This document shows positions 1-7,343 of a stretch of 22,718 nt of DNA, one piece after another. How positions within the stretch are numbered: position 1 is the first letter of the stretch; each line of letters starts with the position of its first letter. The translations under genes and the position numbers were made by a program. The notes below the pieces were generated by a model, which worked only from the letters and a program-made list of their open reading frames with translations, was not told the DNA's origin and ran no database searches. The stretch is from an uncultured Lachnospiraceae bacterium (GTDB lineage: Bacteria > Bacillota > Clostridia > Lachnospirales > Lachnospiraceae), in the NCBI GenBank assembly GCA_947176785.1, contig CAMWSA010000015.1, positions 1 to 22,718 on the forward strand. The letters are read 5' to 3'.

Positions 1-1
1 G

Positions 2-640
2 TATGGGACAGAGGCCCGCAAAGGCGGGGAGGCAAACGGTTCTCCCGACAGTGGCGGAGACCGCAGGAGAAAGCTTGGCTGGCTGCTGATTCTTCCCCCG
101 CTGGGATATTTTCTGCTGGCGGCCAGGATGTCTCCCTATATGGTGGACCGCTATATCATGCCGGTATTTCCCTATGCGTCCATGGCTGTCGCAGGGCTTC
201 TGGCGTACCTTCGCCGGCGGGGGGATCCGTTGGCCTTAAACTTTCCGATTTGCGCAGCTTTGCTGCTGGCTGTCGTCAATATTTTTACCTATGACGGGGA
301 ATATCTGTACCGGGGCTACGACACGCAGCTGCGGATGTCCGAGGAATATGCCGGCCTTCCCTGCATCTGCGTCTATGAGGGCTATGGCTTCTACGACAAT
401 CTGCTGGAATTTCAAAACTACGGGCGTACCCTGCTGGTCAAGCCCTCCGAACTGGCAGGCAGGCAGGATATATCCGAACTGTCGGAGGTAATCCTTCTGT
501 TTAAGCGGAGCGTAAGCCCGGAATCCTGTGAGGAGGTGCAGGAACTCCTGTCCGGCTATGGCCTGGAGCCCTCCTGCTTTTTAATCCGGGGGACCGGCGT
601 CCATGGGGACACGCTCCTGTATTATACGAACGGGCGCTAA
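2..640 (+). CDS. C-terminal part of a GT39/GT-C-like membrane glycosyltransferase (5' end outside window)
   Basis: The frame is open from base 2, so the gene starts before the window; the first internal ATG (128) is not a likely start. The visible protein has a basic, glycine-rich cytoplasmic-looking stretch, a hydrophobic segment (around bases 80-125), then an RYIMPVFPY-type motif that resembles the conserved R-Y-x-x-P-x-x-P region of GT39/ArnT-like polyprenyl-phosphate-sugar glycosyltransferases. Two more hydrophobic segments follow, then a soluble tail of roughly 120 residues. Such enzymes transfer a sugar from a lipid carrier on the outer membrane face. The stop codon TAA (638-640) lies inside the 104-bp palindromic repeat at 623-726, so the last few residues are encoded by the repeat and the native C-terminus may have been altered. 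Family assignment rests on the motif and topology only; the donor and acceptor cannot be told. Confidence 0.7.
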   Translation, partial: YGTEARKGGEANGSPDSGGDRRRKLGWLLILPPLGYFLLAARMSPYMVDRYIMPVFPYASMAVAGLLAYLRRRGDPLALNFPICAALLLAVVNIFTYDGEYLYRGYDTQLRMSEEYAGLPCICVYEGYGFYDNLLEFQNYGRTLLVKPSELAGRQDISELSEVILLFKRSVSPESCEEVQELLSGYGLEPSCFLIRGTGVHGDTLLYYTNGR

Positions 641-726
641 GCTTTTCCGCTTCCTGCAAGCCTCCTGCTGCAGCATCGGGCAGCCAGTGAAGTGCGGGAA
701 GGAAAATCCAACCGCTTGTGCGTATA
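623..726 (+). repeat. 104-bp palindromic repeat, copy 1 (orientation A)
   Basis: It runs from TATA (623) to TATA (726). The left arm contains GCGCTAAG-CTTTTCC and the right arm GGAAGGAAAATC-CAACCGC, which pair as an imperfect hairpin; the inner stem includes CTGC/GCAG. It overlaps the end of the preceding gene and supplies its TAA stop. It belongs to the same family as 843-946, 3710-3813, 5946-6049, 6046-6144, 12056-12159 and 21594-21697. Confidence 0.85.
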
Positions 727-804
727 TGCAAAGAGATCCCAGACGGGGCCGGGCAGAATGCTTATTCGTCCGGAGCGTCCCATGCGGCAAGTCCCCACAA
801 AAGG

Positions 805-833
805 TTGACAGAAAGAGCCGGATAGTAGATAAT
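805..833 (+). promoter_or_regulatory. Candidate sigma-A promoter between two palindromic repeats
   Basis: A perfect -35 box TTGACA (805-810) is followed by a 17-bp spacer and GATAAT (828-833), one mismatch from consensus. Transcription would start near 840, so the whole palindromic repeat at 843-946 would form the 5' leader of the GT2 gene at 971. This is the only good promoter-like sequence in the 116-bp spacer between repeats 1 and 2; nothing else is recognised there. Confidence 0.55.
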
Positions 834-842
834 CAAGTAAGA

Positions 843-946
843 TATACTCGCGATCGTTTAGATTTTCCTTCCTGCATGGCACAGGCTGTCCGTTGCTGCA
901 GCAGGAGGCGTGCAGGAGTTGGAAAAGCTTAGCGGTTGTCAGTATA
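843..946 (-). repeat. 104-bp palindromic repeat, copy 2 (orientation B)
   Basis: It runs from TATACT (843) to AGTATA (946). It is the reverse orientation of copy 1: the left arm carries GTTTAGATTTTCCTTCC, the right arm GGAGTTGGAAAAGCTTAGC. It lies directly upstream of the GT2 gene at 971 and downstream of the promoter candidate at 805-833. With copy 1 it makes a large inverted pair around a 116-bp spacer. Confidence 0.88.
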
Positions 947-970
947 ATGGAAAGAGGAATGGAGAGGTCC

Positions 971-1942
971 ATGGATAAAATTGCTGTACTGATACCATGC
1001 TATAATGAGGAGAAGACCATAGAAAAGGTGGTCACGGATGTGCGTGATGCCCTGCCCGGGGCCGCCGTTTATGTATATGACAACAACTCCACGGACAATA
1101 CGGCCCGGCTGGCCCGGGAGGCAGGGGCCATCATACGCCAGGAGTACGCCCAGGGAAAAGGCAATGTGATCAGGCGCATGTTCCGGGAGATTGACGCGCA
1201 GTGCTATCTGATGGTGGACGGCGACGATACCTATCCCCTGGACTGCGCCAGGGAGATGGTGGACAGGGTGCTTAAGCGCCATGCGGACATGGTGGTGGGA
1301 GACCGCCTCTCCTCCACTTATTTTACCGAGAACAAACGCCCCTTCCACAATTTTGGCAACAGTCTGATGCGCACCTGCATCAACAGCCTGTTCCGGGCGA
1401 ACATCAAGGACATCATGACAGGGTACAGGGCTTTTTCCTATGAGTTTGTGAAGACCTTCCCGGTTTTTTCCAAAGGCTTTGAGATCGAGACGGAGATGAC
1501 CATCCACGCCGTCAATTACAATATGCAGGTGGAAAATGTAATCGTGGAATACAGGGACCGCCCCGAGGGCAGTGTGTCCAAGCTCAATACCTTTCAGGAC
1601 GGCATGAGGGTGATCCGGAAAATGATGCAGCTGTATAAAAACTATAAGCCTCTGAAATGCTTTGGCATGATTGCCCTGCTCTTCGTGGCGGTTGCCGTAA
1701 TCCTGTTTATGCCTGTTATGTTGGAATTTCTGGAGACGGGGCTGGTGCCCAGATTCCCCACGCTGATTGTATGCGGATTCCTGGTCATGGCGGCGATTCA
1801 GGCTTTCTTCTCCGGCATGGTACTGGACGTGCAGGTGGCGAAAGACCGCAGGGACTTTGAGTACCGCCTGAACAAAATTTATTCCGAAAAGAGATTGAAA
1901 TGCGCAGGAAAATTTGTGGAAGCTGGGGAAGGCCAGGATTAA
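971..1942 (+). CDS. Membrane-anchored GT2 glycosyltransferase (DPM1/GtrB-like polyprenyl-phosphate sugar synthase)
   Basis: 323 residues. The N-terminal GT-A domain begins with VLIPCYNEE and has YDNNSTDNT (about 36-44) and the metal/nucleotide-binding DGDDTYP (83-89), the form typical of dolichyl- or undecaprenyl-phosphate sugar synthases. TGYRAFS (about 150-156) is also typical of this group. Two hydrophobic segments (about 231-251 and 264-285) anchor the C-terminus, as in GtrB/ArnC-like enzymes. The expected reaction is transfer of a hexose from NDP-sugar to undecaprenyl phosphate on the cytoplasmic face. ATGs at 947, 959 and 971 are in frame; 971 was chosen because GGAGAGG sits just upstream and the conserved domain starts at once, but the spacing is short and 959 is possible. 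The frame upstream of 947 lies in the palindromic repeat. The downstream membrane protein overlaps its end, which suggests translational coupling and a donor-synthase plus transferase pair. Confidence 0.85.
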   Translation: MDKIAVLIPCYNEEKTIEKVVTDVRDALPGAAVYVYDNNSTDNTARLAREAGAIIRQEYAQGKGNVIRRMFREIDAQCYLMVDGDDTYPLDCAREMVDRVLKRHADMVVGDRLSSTYFTENKRPFHNFGNSLMRTCINSLFRANIKDIMTGYRAFSYEFVKTFPVFSKGFEIETEMTIHAVNYNMQVENVIVEYRDRPEGSVSKLNTFQDGMRVIRKMMQLYKNYKPLKCFGMIALLFVAVAVILFMPVMLEFLETGLVPRFPTLIVCGFLVMAAIQAFFSGMVLDVQVAKDRRDFEYRLNKIYSEKRLKCAGKFVEAGEGQD

Positions 1943-3699
1943 GGATGGTGCTGCCGCAGGCCGTTTTGCTGCTGCTCATGGCTGCGGCGGGATGCGTGGC
2001 GGCTCCCGTATACTATCTGAATGATGATGTGACCATGCGGAGTATTCTGTCGGGGGCCTGCACGGGAATCCCGGACGGACATGCGGTGTATATGAAATAT
2101 CCGCTGACGGGATTGCTGGCGGGGCTGTACAGGCTCACAGGCAATTGGCAGGTATTTGTTCCTTGGTTTGACCTGTTTCTGGCGGGCTGTATCCTGCTGA
2201 CGGGGGCCGGGATTCTGGCAAAATGCATGGAGGCGGCAAGGGGAAAGCAGTTCCGGGTACGGATGGCGGCGGTGCTTATGGGGATATTGCTCTTTGCCGG
2301 GCTGCTGCTGCCGCATTATCTCTATATGCATTATACGGTGGTGGCAGCCATACTGGCCGGTGGGGCGCTGTTTCTGTGGGAGGCCGGGCCGTACAGGGGA
2401 TTGCCATTGCTGTTGCTTTCGCTGTGCTATCTGGTGAGAAGCCAGGTTTTCTTCCTGACGCTGCCCTTTTTGCTGGTGGCGGTCCTGGACAGGGCCCCGG
2501 AGTCGGCTGGCGGGCAGGGAGCAGAGACGCCGCCTGTGGGTCTGCAGAGGGGCAGGCTCCGAAGCTTCCTCGGAAAACAGGGATGCCTCCTGCTGGCCCT
2601 GGCGGTTGTTGTGGCAGTCTTCTGGGGGATTGACAGGATGGAGTACGGCAGCGGGGAATGGCGGGCCTACAAGGAATACAATGACAGCCGCACACAGCTC
2701 TATGACTATACGGATTTCCTGTCCACAGACTGGTATCAGGAGCGCTACGGGCAGTTGGGCTTAAGCTGGGAGCAGTACCAGGTACTCATCCACTATGACA
2801 CGGTGCTGGACCGGGAGATAGACGCCCGGGTGCTGGACCGGACCGTCAGGCACATCAGAAGCCTGCGGGGGGATGTGGAGACAGGCGCATACCTGAGGCA
2901 GTGTATGGGAAGCTATTACCGGCATATCCGCTATGACGGCAGGCCCTACAGCCTGGTTTGGGCGGGCTGCTATGGGATATTGCTGATTTTGTATGGTGTC
3001 AGGAGGCGGTGGGCCAAGCTGCTCCTCCTGGGGGCACTGGCCGGAGGGCGCAGCCTGATCTGGGTCTACCTGATTGCCGGAGGGAGGTTTCCGGAGCGCA
3101 TATGGCTCTCCCTCTATCTGATGGAGATATGTCTGCTGCTGGGCATGGTGCTGCGGGAGTGCATCGAAAGCCGGGAGACATTGGCAGGCAGCCGGAGGCG
3201 GTTGCTTTTGGCAGGGGTGATCCCCCTGGGCCTGGCCCTGCTGGTGCTGCTGGCGGCAGTGCAGCTGCCCCTCACCCTCCGGAGAGTGGATGAGCAGCAG
3301 GAAAAGCAGGATCAGTGGAACCTGCTGGCAGAGAGCCTGGCACAGGAGGGTACCTTATACCTGATGGACGTGTTCTCGGCGGTGGCCTATGCGGGAGAAT
3401 TGTACAGAAAGGACCCGGAACAGCTTCTGCTCCTGGGAGGCTGGCTGACGCAGAGTCCTCTGGTACGGCAGCGCCTGGAGGCATATGGCGCATCAGACGG
3501 TGCCCAGGCAATGCAGCATGACAAGGTGCGCCTGGTTGCGGGCAGGAACCGGGATATGGCCTGGCTGGAGGAATATTTGATGCAGAGACTGGGGGAGGTA
3601 AAATTGAGGGCCCGGGAGTCCATTGCCTGCGGAGCGGGCGTGGAATTTGTGGTATATCAACTGGAAAACATAAATGCTACACATCCAAATACTGATTGA
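1900..3699 (+). CDS. Polytopic membrane protein, GT-C-like glycosyltransferase candidate
   Basis: 599 residues with many hydrophobic segments through about residue 430 and a soluble C-terminal region of about 130 residues. Just after the first membrane segment comes YYLNDD (39-43) and then GIPDGHAVYMKYPLTG (about 56-71). An acidic pair in the first outer loop is the hallmark position of the catalytic base in GT-C enzymes. By analogy with GtrB-associated transferases it could use the lipid-linked sugar made by the preceding GT2. The start at 1900 (preceded by AAAAGAG) overlaps the upstream gene by 43 bp; ATG 1945, just after that gene's stop, is an alternative and removes 15 residues. It ends 10 bp before palindromic repeat 3. 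I recognise the architecture but not a named subfamily; sugar and acceptor are unknown. Confidence 0.75.
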   Translation: MRRKICGSWGRPGLRMVLPQAVLLLLMAAAGCVAAPVYYLNDDVTMRSILSGACTGIPDGHAVYMKYPLTGLLAGLYRLTGNWQVFVPWFDLFLAGCILLTGAGILAKCMEAARGKQFRVRMAAVLMGILLFAGLLLPHYLYMHYTVVAAILAGGALFLWEAGPYRGLPLLLLSLCYLVRSQVFFLTLPFLLVAVLDRAPESAGGQGAETPPVGLQRGRLRSFLGKQGCLLLALAVVVAVFWGIDRMEYGSGEWRAYKEYNDSRTQLYDYTDFLSTDWYQERYGQLGLSWEQYQVLIHYDTVLDREIDARVLDRTVRHIRSLRGDVETGAYLRQCMGSYYRHIRYDGRPYSLVWAGCYGILLILYGVRRRWAKLLLLGALAGGRSLIWVYLIAGGRFPERIWLSLYLMEICLLLGMVLRECIESRETLAGSRRRLLLAGVIPLGLALLVLLAAVQLPLTLRRVDEQQEKQDQWNLLAESLAQEGTLYLMDVFSAVAYAGELYRKDPEQLLLLGGWLTQSPLVRQRLEAYGASDGAQAMQHDKVRLVAGRNRDMAWLEEYLMQRLGEVKLRARESIACGAGVEFVVYQLENINATHPNTD

Positions 3700-3709
3700 G
3701 GCACTATAC

Positions 3710-3813
3710 TATACTGACGAGCGCTAAGATTATCCAGCTCCTGCCCGGCACATGGCGCGTAATTGGGCGTCATGCGCCGGGCAGGAAGGAAAATCTAACC
3801 GCTCGTGAGTTTA
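3710..3813 (+). repeat. 104-bp palindromic repeat, copy 3 (orientation A)
   Basis: The left arm is GCGCTAAGATTATCCAGCTCC, the right arm GGAAGGAAAATCTAACCGC. The inner stem is GCCCGGC...GCCGGGC with CATG/CATG, quite unlike the inner stem of other copies yet perfectly paired. The left end shows a doubled TATACTATACT. It separates the GT2/GT-C pair (971-3699) from the gene at 3838. Confidence 0.88.
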
Positions 3814-3837
3814 AAATCGGAGGAATTATAAGAGCGT

Positions 3838-5388
3838 ATGAAAAAAATGCCGGAAGTGGTAGAAAAAGTATGCACAAAAGCCGTGTATGGGATGCTGCTG
3901 CTTGTCAGCCTGGTGCTGGGATATTGGTCCATCCGTTATACCCACAGCTACCCCATGGATCTCAGCGAAGACAGGATCATCCTTGAACCTGATTCCCCGG
4001 GAAAAAATCTGCTGGCCTTCTGCGCGGTGCTGGCCCTGGCCTGGCTGCTGCAGTGGGCGGTGCTGCGGGGAGAGGAAGCCGTAAGGAGAAAGCGTGTGCG
4101 CAGGATTGCCATGGCCGTGACCGTGCTGATTGGGATTCTGTCCGCGGTGTGGGTGTCTGTCTGTCACATTACGCCGGTGTGGGATCAGATGCAGGTGTAT
4201 CTGGATGCCATGGATTTCAAGGTTGGCAATTTCCGGGATATGACAGGTTATATCTATATGTGTCCCCATCAATATGGGCTGACCTTTCTGTACGAGATCT
4301 TTCTGGCATTCGGCGGTGGCTACAGGCTGTTACAGTATATCAATGTGCTGATGCTTATGTGTACCGTTTGGAGTTCCTATGCGCTGGTGGATGAATTGTT
4401 CGGGGATGTGAAAGCCTCTCTGTATGTGATTTTGGGCAACCTCCTGTTTTTCCCTTTGTGGATCTATGTCAATTATGTGTATGGGGAATTGCTCTCCATA
4501 GGCTTTAGTATGCTGGGGATCTGGCTGCTGGTGCGGGGATGTCATAGGAAAAGGAACATATGTATCCTGTTGTCGCTGCTGTTCTTGAGTGTGGCGGTGC
4601 TGGCCCGGAGCAATGTGCTGGTGGTGCTGATCGCAGTGTGCATCGCCATGCTGGTCTATAGCTTGCGGCAGCGCAGCTTAAAGCTGCTGGCGGTGGCGGT
4701 GCTGACATTGGCGGTGCCCCTGGGGGCCATAGGAGCCATGCGGCTGAGTTATGAATGGAGATCCGGGATCAAAATCGAGGGAGGCATCCCGGCCAGCATG
4801 TATGTGGCGATGGGGATGCAGCGGTCTTCCGGCGGGGCCGGTGTCTATAACGGTTACAACAATTCCGTATTCCGGGGCGAGGCGGGAAGCGACGAGGAGA
4901 AGGCCAAGGAGATAGCCACCGCCTATATTCGGGGGAGGCTGCGGGAATTTATGGCGGATATGGCCATGGCGAAGGATTTCTATAAGGAAAAGATTCAGGA
5001 GCAGTGGAATGAACCTACTTTTTGCAGCCTGGTGATGACAGCCACTTTTGAACAGCCCCCCACCGGTATGGTGGAAAAGCTTTATTACGGCAGCTGGCAG
5101 CAGTCCTATAGAGATTATGTTAACCGGTATCTGACGGTGCTGTATATGGGAGTGATTTTGCACTGTGCCCTGAGCCTGACGCGCAAGAACGGAATCCTGC
5201 AGTGCCTGATGCTGATTGGGGTTATCGGCGGTTTCCTGTTCAGCATCCTGTGGGAGGCCAAGTCCAGATATGTACTGCCCTATATCGTCCTGCTGATCCC
5301 CTACATGGCATTGGGGATATCCGCCGCCCAGGACTGCCTGGGCAGGGCAGTGCGCATATGCAGGAAAAAAGCAGGGGGTAAGGCGTAA
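3838..5388 (+). CDS. Polytopic membrane protein, GT-C/GT39-like glycosyltransferase candidate (paralogue of the 12234-13847 protein)
   Basis: 516 residues, polytopic. An acidic residue (D116 in VWDQMQ) lies after the third hydrophobic segment, in the loop position where GT-C enzymes carry the catalytic base. Conserved stretches shared with the minus-strand paralogue are QxGLxFxYEI, VYGE, RxNxLVVxIA, YVAMGMQxSS with a following YNG, FYKxK with a following QW, and IWEAxSRYxLPY near the C-terminus; the last resembles the RYxxP motif of GT39-type transferases. The start is fixed by an in-frame TAA at 3829; GGAGG at 3819-3823 is 14 bases away, so initiation may be weak. It ends in a TAATG overlap with the acetyltransferase gene, implying coupled translation. 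Glycan transfer outside the membrane is likely; the substrate is unknown. Confidence 0.75.
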   Translation: MKKMPEVVEKVCTKAVYGMLLLVSLVLGYWSIRYTHSYPMDLSEDRIILEPDSPGKNLLAFCAVLALAWLLQWAVLRGEEAVRRKRVRRIAMAVTVLIGILSAVWVSVCHITPVWDQMQVYLDAMDFKVGNFRDMTGYIYMCPHQYGLTFLYEIFLAFGGGYRLLQYINVLMLMCTVWSSYALVDELFGDVKASLYVILGNLLFFPLWIYVNYVYGELLSIGFSMLGIWLLVRGCHRKRNICILLSLLFLSVAVLARSNVLVVLIAVCIAMLVYSLRQRSLKLLAVAVLTLAVPLGAIGAMRLSYEWRSGIKIEGGIPASMYVAMGMQRSSGGAGVYNGYNNSVFRGEAGSDEEKAKEIATAYIRGRLREFMADMAMAKDFYKEKIQEQWNEPTFCSLVMTATFEQPPTGMVEKLYYGSWQQSYRDYVNRYLTVLYMGVILHCALSLTRKNGILQCLMLIGVIGGFLFSILWEAKSRYVLPYIVLLIPYMALGISAAQDCLGRAVRICRKKAGGKA

Positions 5389-5936
5389 TGTGTGAGTATG
5401 GAGATCCGGCCATGGCGGTATACCTGCGACCCATGGCTTATGAGGATACGGAACGGATCGTCTCCTGGCGAAACCAGGAGGCAGTGCGCAGGAATTTCAT
5501 CTACCAGGAGTTATTTACCAGGGAGAGCCATGAGCAATGGATTCATACCATGGTGGAAACCGGCAGGGTGGCGCAGATGATGATCTGTGAGACGGAGAGC
5601 GGCAAGCCGGTGGGCTCCGTCTATCTGCGGGATATTGACCGGCGGCATAACAGGGCGGAGTACGGCATCTTTATCGGCGAAGAAGGGGCCAGGGGGAAGG
5701 GGTATGGGACCATGGCCGCCCGGCTTATGATCCGGTATGCCTTTGAAGAGTTGGGCCTTCACAGGCTGTTTTTGAGGGCTTTTGCGGATAATGCCCAGGC
5801 CATCCGCAGCTATGAGAAGGCAGGCTTTGAGAGAGAAGCTTATCTGCGGGAGGACGTTTGCATTGACGGATGTTACCGGGACATAGTGCTGATGGGGATT
5901 CTCAACACCCAGCAAGGGAAATTGAAGAATGTGTGA
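5388..5936 (+). CDS. GNAT-family N-acetyltransferase (RimJ/RimL type, PseH-like candidate)
   Basis: 182 residues. Motif A with the acetyl-CoA pyrophosphate loop is clear: GIFIGEEGARGKGYGT (93-108). N135 and Y142, in the NAQAIRSYEKAGF segment, occupy the usual motif B positions for the general acid and CoA contacts. The N-terminal LRPMAYEDTERIVSWRNQEAVR matches RimJ/RimL and PseH-like enzymes. ATG 5388 overlaps the upstream TAA by one base (TAATG); ATG 5412 is an alternative start closer to the conserved domain. In this context it probably acetylates the amine of a nucleotide-activated sugar, for instance the 4-amino sugar expected from the PseC-like enzyme at 10760-11953. That link is inference: ribosomal-protein or other small-molecule substrates cannot be excluded from sequence. 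Confidence 0.82.
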   Translation: MCEYGDPAMAVYLRPMAYEDTERIVSWRNQEAVRRNFIYQELFTRESHEQWIHTMVETGRVAQMMICETESGKPVGSVYLRDIDRRHNRAEYGIFIGEEGARGKGYGTMAARLMIRYAFEELGLHRLFLRAFADNAQAIRSYEKAGFEREAYLREDVCIDGCYRDIVLMGILNTQQGKLKNV

Positions 5937-5945
5937 CTGTTATAC

Positions 5946-6049
5946 TATACTCACGAACGGTTAGATTTTCCTTCCTGCACGTCTCATACTGCCCGATATT
6001 GCAGTATGGGGCATGCAGGAATTGGAAAATCTTAGCCCTCGTCAGTATA
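5946..6049 (-). repeat. 104-bp palindromic repeat, copy 4 (orientation B)
   Basis: The left arm is CGGTTAGATTTTCCTTCCTG, the right arm AGGAATTGGAAAATCTTAGC, with a perfectly paired inner stem CATACTGC/GCAGTATG. The left end is a doubled TATACTATACT. Its terminal TATA (6046-6049) is also the first TATA of copy 5, so the two elements abut head to head. Confidence 0.9.
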
Positions 6050-6144
6050 ACAAACGATAAGATTTGTAAATTCCTGCACGCCCCATGCTACAAAAGCGGG
6101 CATCACTGACGTGCAGGGAGGAAATCTGATCGCTCGTGCGTATA
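6046..6144 (+). repeat. Palindromic repeat, copy 5 (orientation A, 99 bp, degenerate)
   Basis: The left arm TAAGATTTGTAAATTCCTGC and right arm GGGAGGAAATCTGATCGCTC match the family with several changes and about five missing bases. It shares TATA with copy 4 and ends in TATATATA directly upstream of the ribosome site of the GT2 gene at 6162. Confidence 0.75.
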
Positions 6145-6161
6145 TATAAGGAAAGACGAAG

Positions 6162-7118
6162 ATGGTAAACGCGAAAAAAGTAATCAGTTTTATTATCCCC
6201 TGTTACCGCTCCGAGCATACGCTGGGGAATGTGGTATCGGAGATCCACAAGACGCTGGATGGCATGAAAGAATATGGCTATGAAATCATTTTGGTCAATG
6301 ATTGCTCGCCGGATGGGACATGGGCGGTTATCCGCAGGCTCTGCCAGGGGGATGACAGGATCAGAGGAATCAGCTTTGCCCGTAATTTTGGACAACATGC
6401 GGCACTGATGGCAGGTCTGCGGCAGTCCGTGGGGGACTATGTGGTATGCCTGGACGACGACGGACAGACTCCGGCGGACGAGGTAGGCAAGCTGCTGGAA
6501 AAGCTGGAGGAGGGCTATGACGCAGTGTATGCATGCTATGCCCATAAGCGGCATTCCCTGTTTCGCAACCTGGGCAGTAAGGTGAATGAGCTGATGACCC
6601 GTATTATGCTGGATAAGCCCAGGGAATTATATATTTCCAGCTATTTTGCCGTGCGCAGGTTCGTGGCGGAGGACATGGTCCGGTATGAGAATTCCTATCC
6701 CTATGTGATCGGGCTGGTATTGCGGGCTACCAAGAATATCACCAATGTGGAGGTAAACCACAGGGAGCGGCAGGAGGGCAGTTCCGGGTACACCCTGAAA
6801 AAGCTGCTTGGCCTGTGGTTCAACGGATTTACCGCATTCTCTGTGAAGCCGCTGCGGATCGCCACCTGCATTGGATGCCTGAGCGCGGCGGTGGGTTTTT
6901 TGTATGGTTTGTATACAATTATCAAGCGCCTGGTAAATCCGCAGGTGCCGATGGGATTCAGTTCCACTATGGCCGCCATTGTCTTTTTCGGTGGGATGAT
7001 CATGATTATGCTGGGACTGATCGGGGAGTACATTGGCCGGATCTATATCAGTATGAATAATTCTCCCCAGTATGTAATCCGGGAGCGGATCAATATGGAA
7101 GAACGTGCGGGACACTAA
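6162..7118 (+). CDS. GtrB/ArnC-like GT2 polyprenyl-phosphate glycosyltransferase
   Basis: 318 residues, full length for the GtrB/ArnC/DPM family. The GT-A domain has SFIIPCYRSE, VNDCSPDGTW (about 45-54), SFARNFGQHAAL (about 71-82) and the catalytic/metal site LDDDGQ (97-102). RQEGSSGYT (203-211) and two C-terminal membrane segments (about 232-253 and 268-290, the latter followed by GEYIGRIY) are hallmarks of GtrB-like enzymes that attach glucose, GlcNAc or a 4-amino sugar to undecaprenyl phosphate on the cytoplasmic face. An AAGGAA ribosome site sits about 10 bases before the ATG. It is followed by a tandem hairpin repeat and a GT-C-like gene, again a donor synthase plus membrane transferase pair. 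Subfamily is clear; sugar identity is not. Confidence 0.92.
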   Translation: MVNAKKVISFIIPCYRSEHTLGNVVSEIHKTLDGMKEYGYEIILVNDCSPDGTWAVIRRLCQGDDRIRGISFARNFGQHAALMAGLRQSVGDYVVCLDDDGQTPADEVGKLLEKLEEGYDAVYACYAHKRHSLFRNLGSKVNELMTRIMLDKPRELYISSYFAVRRFVAEDMVRYENSYPYVIGLVLRATKNITNVEVNHRERQEGSSGYTLKKLLGLWFNGFTAFSVKPLRIATCIGCLSAAVGFLYGLYTIIKRLVNPQVPMGFSSTMAAIVFFGGMIMIMLGLIGEYIGRIYISMNNSPQYVIRERINMEERAGH

Positions 7119-7120
7119 AA

Positions 7121-7326
7121 CAGCATGATCCCGGAAAGCACACTGGTGGATATCGGGAGGCCTGAAGCGTCCTGATATCCGTCACCGGTTGTGTGATTGG
7201 AGGGAGTATGCGGAACTCTAAGACAGCATGATCCCGGAAAGCACACTGATGGATATTGGGAGGCCTGAAGCGTCCTGATATCCATAACCGGTTGTGTGTG
7301 TTTGGAGGGAGTATGCGGAACTCTAA
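7121..7326 (+). repeat. Two tandem 103-bp direct repeats, each a hairpin, in the leader of the gene at 7344
   Basis: Copy 1 is 7121-7223, copy 2 is 7224-7326, each starting CAGCATGATCCCGGAAAGCA and ending near GGAGGGAGTATGCGGAACTC. They differ at a few positions and by small indels. Each has a paired core CACAC-GG-GATAT...ATATCC-CC-GTGTG around GGAGGCCTG. Both carry a Shine-Dalgarno-like GGAGGG before an ATG: in copy 1 it opens a seven-codon frame, in copy 2 a 21-codon frame (7313-7378) that overlaps the start of the downstream gene in another frame. The repeats begin three bases after the GT2 stop codon. Confidence 0.9.
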
Positions 7327-7343
7327 TAAGAAAGAGGGAACAG

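Noticed and set aside
603..972. Short frames on both strands with similar Cys-rich peptides
   Set aside because: The similarity is caused by the inverted pair of palindromic repeats (623-726 and 843-946) read in both directions.
929..1507. Antisense frame (192 codons) opposite the first GT2 gene
   Set aside because: Shadow frame without a ribosome site or known domain.
5946..6144. Palindromes as integron attC sites, because they are imperfect hairpins and contain GTTAGAT, which fits GTTRRRY
   Set aside because: The GTTRRRY-like string lies in the left arm of orientation B, not at the right end as in attC, and no RYYYAAC partner is at the left end. No integrase gene is seen and the TATACT ends are unlike attC.
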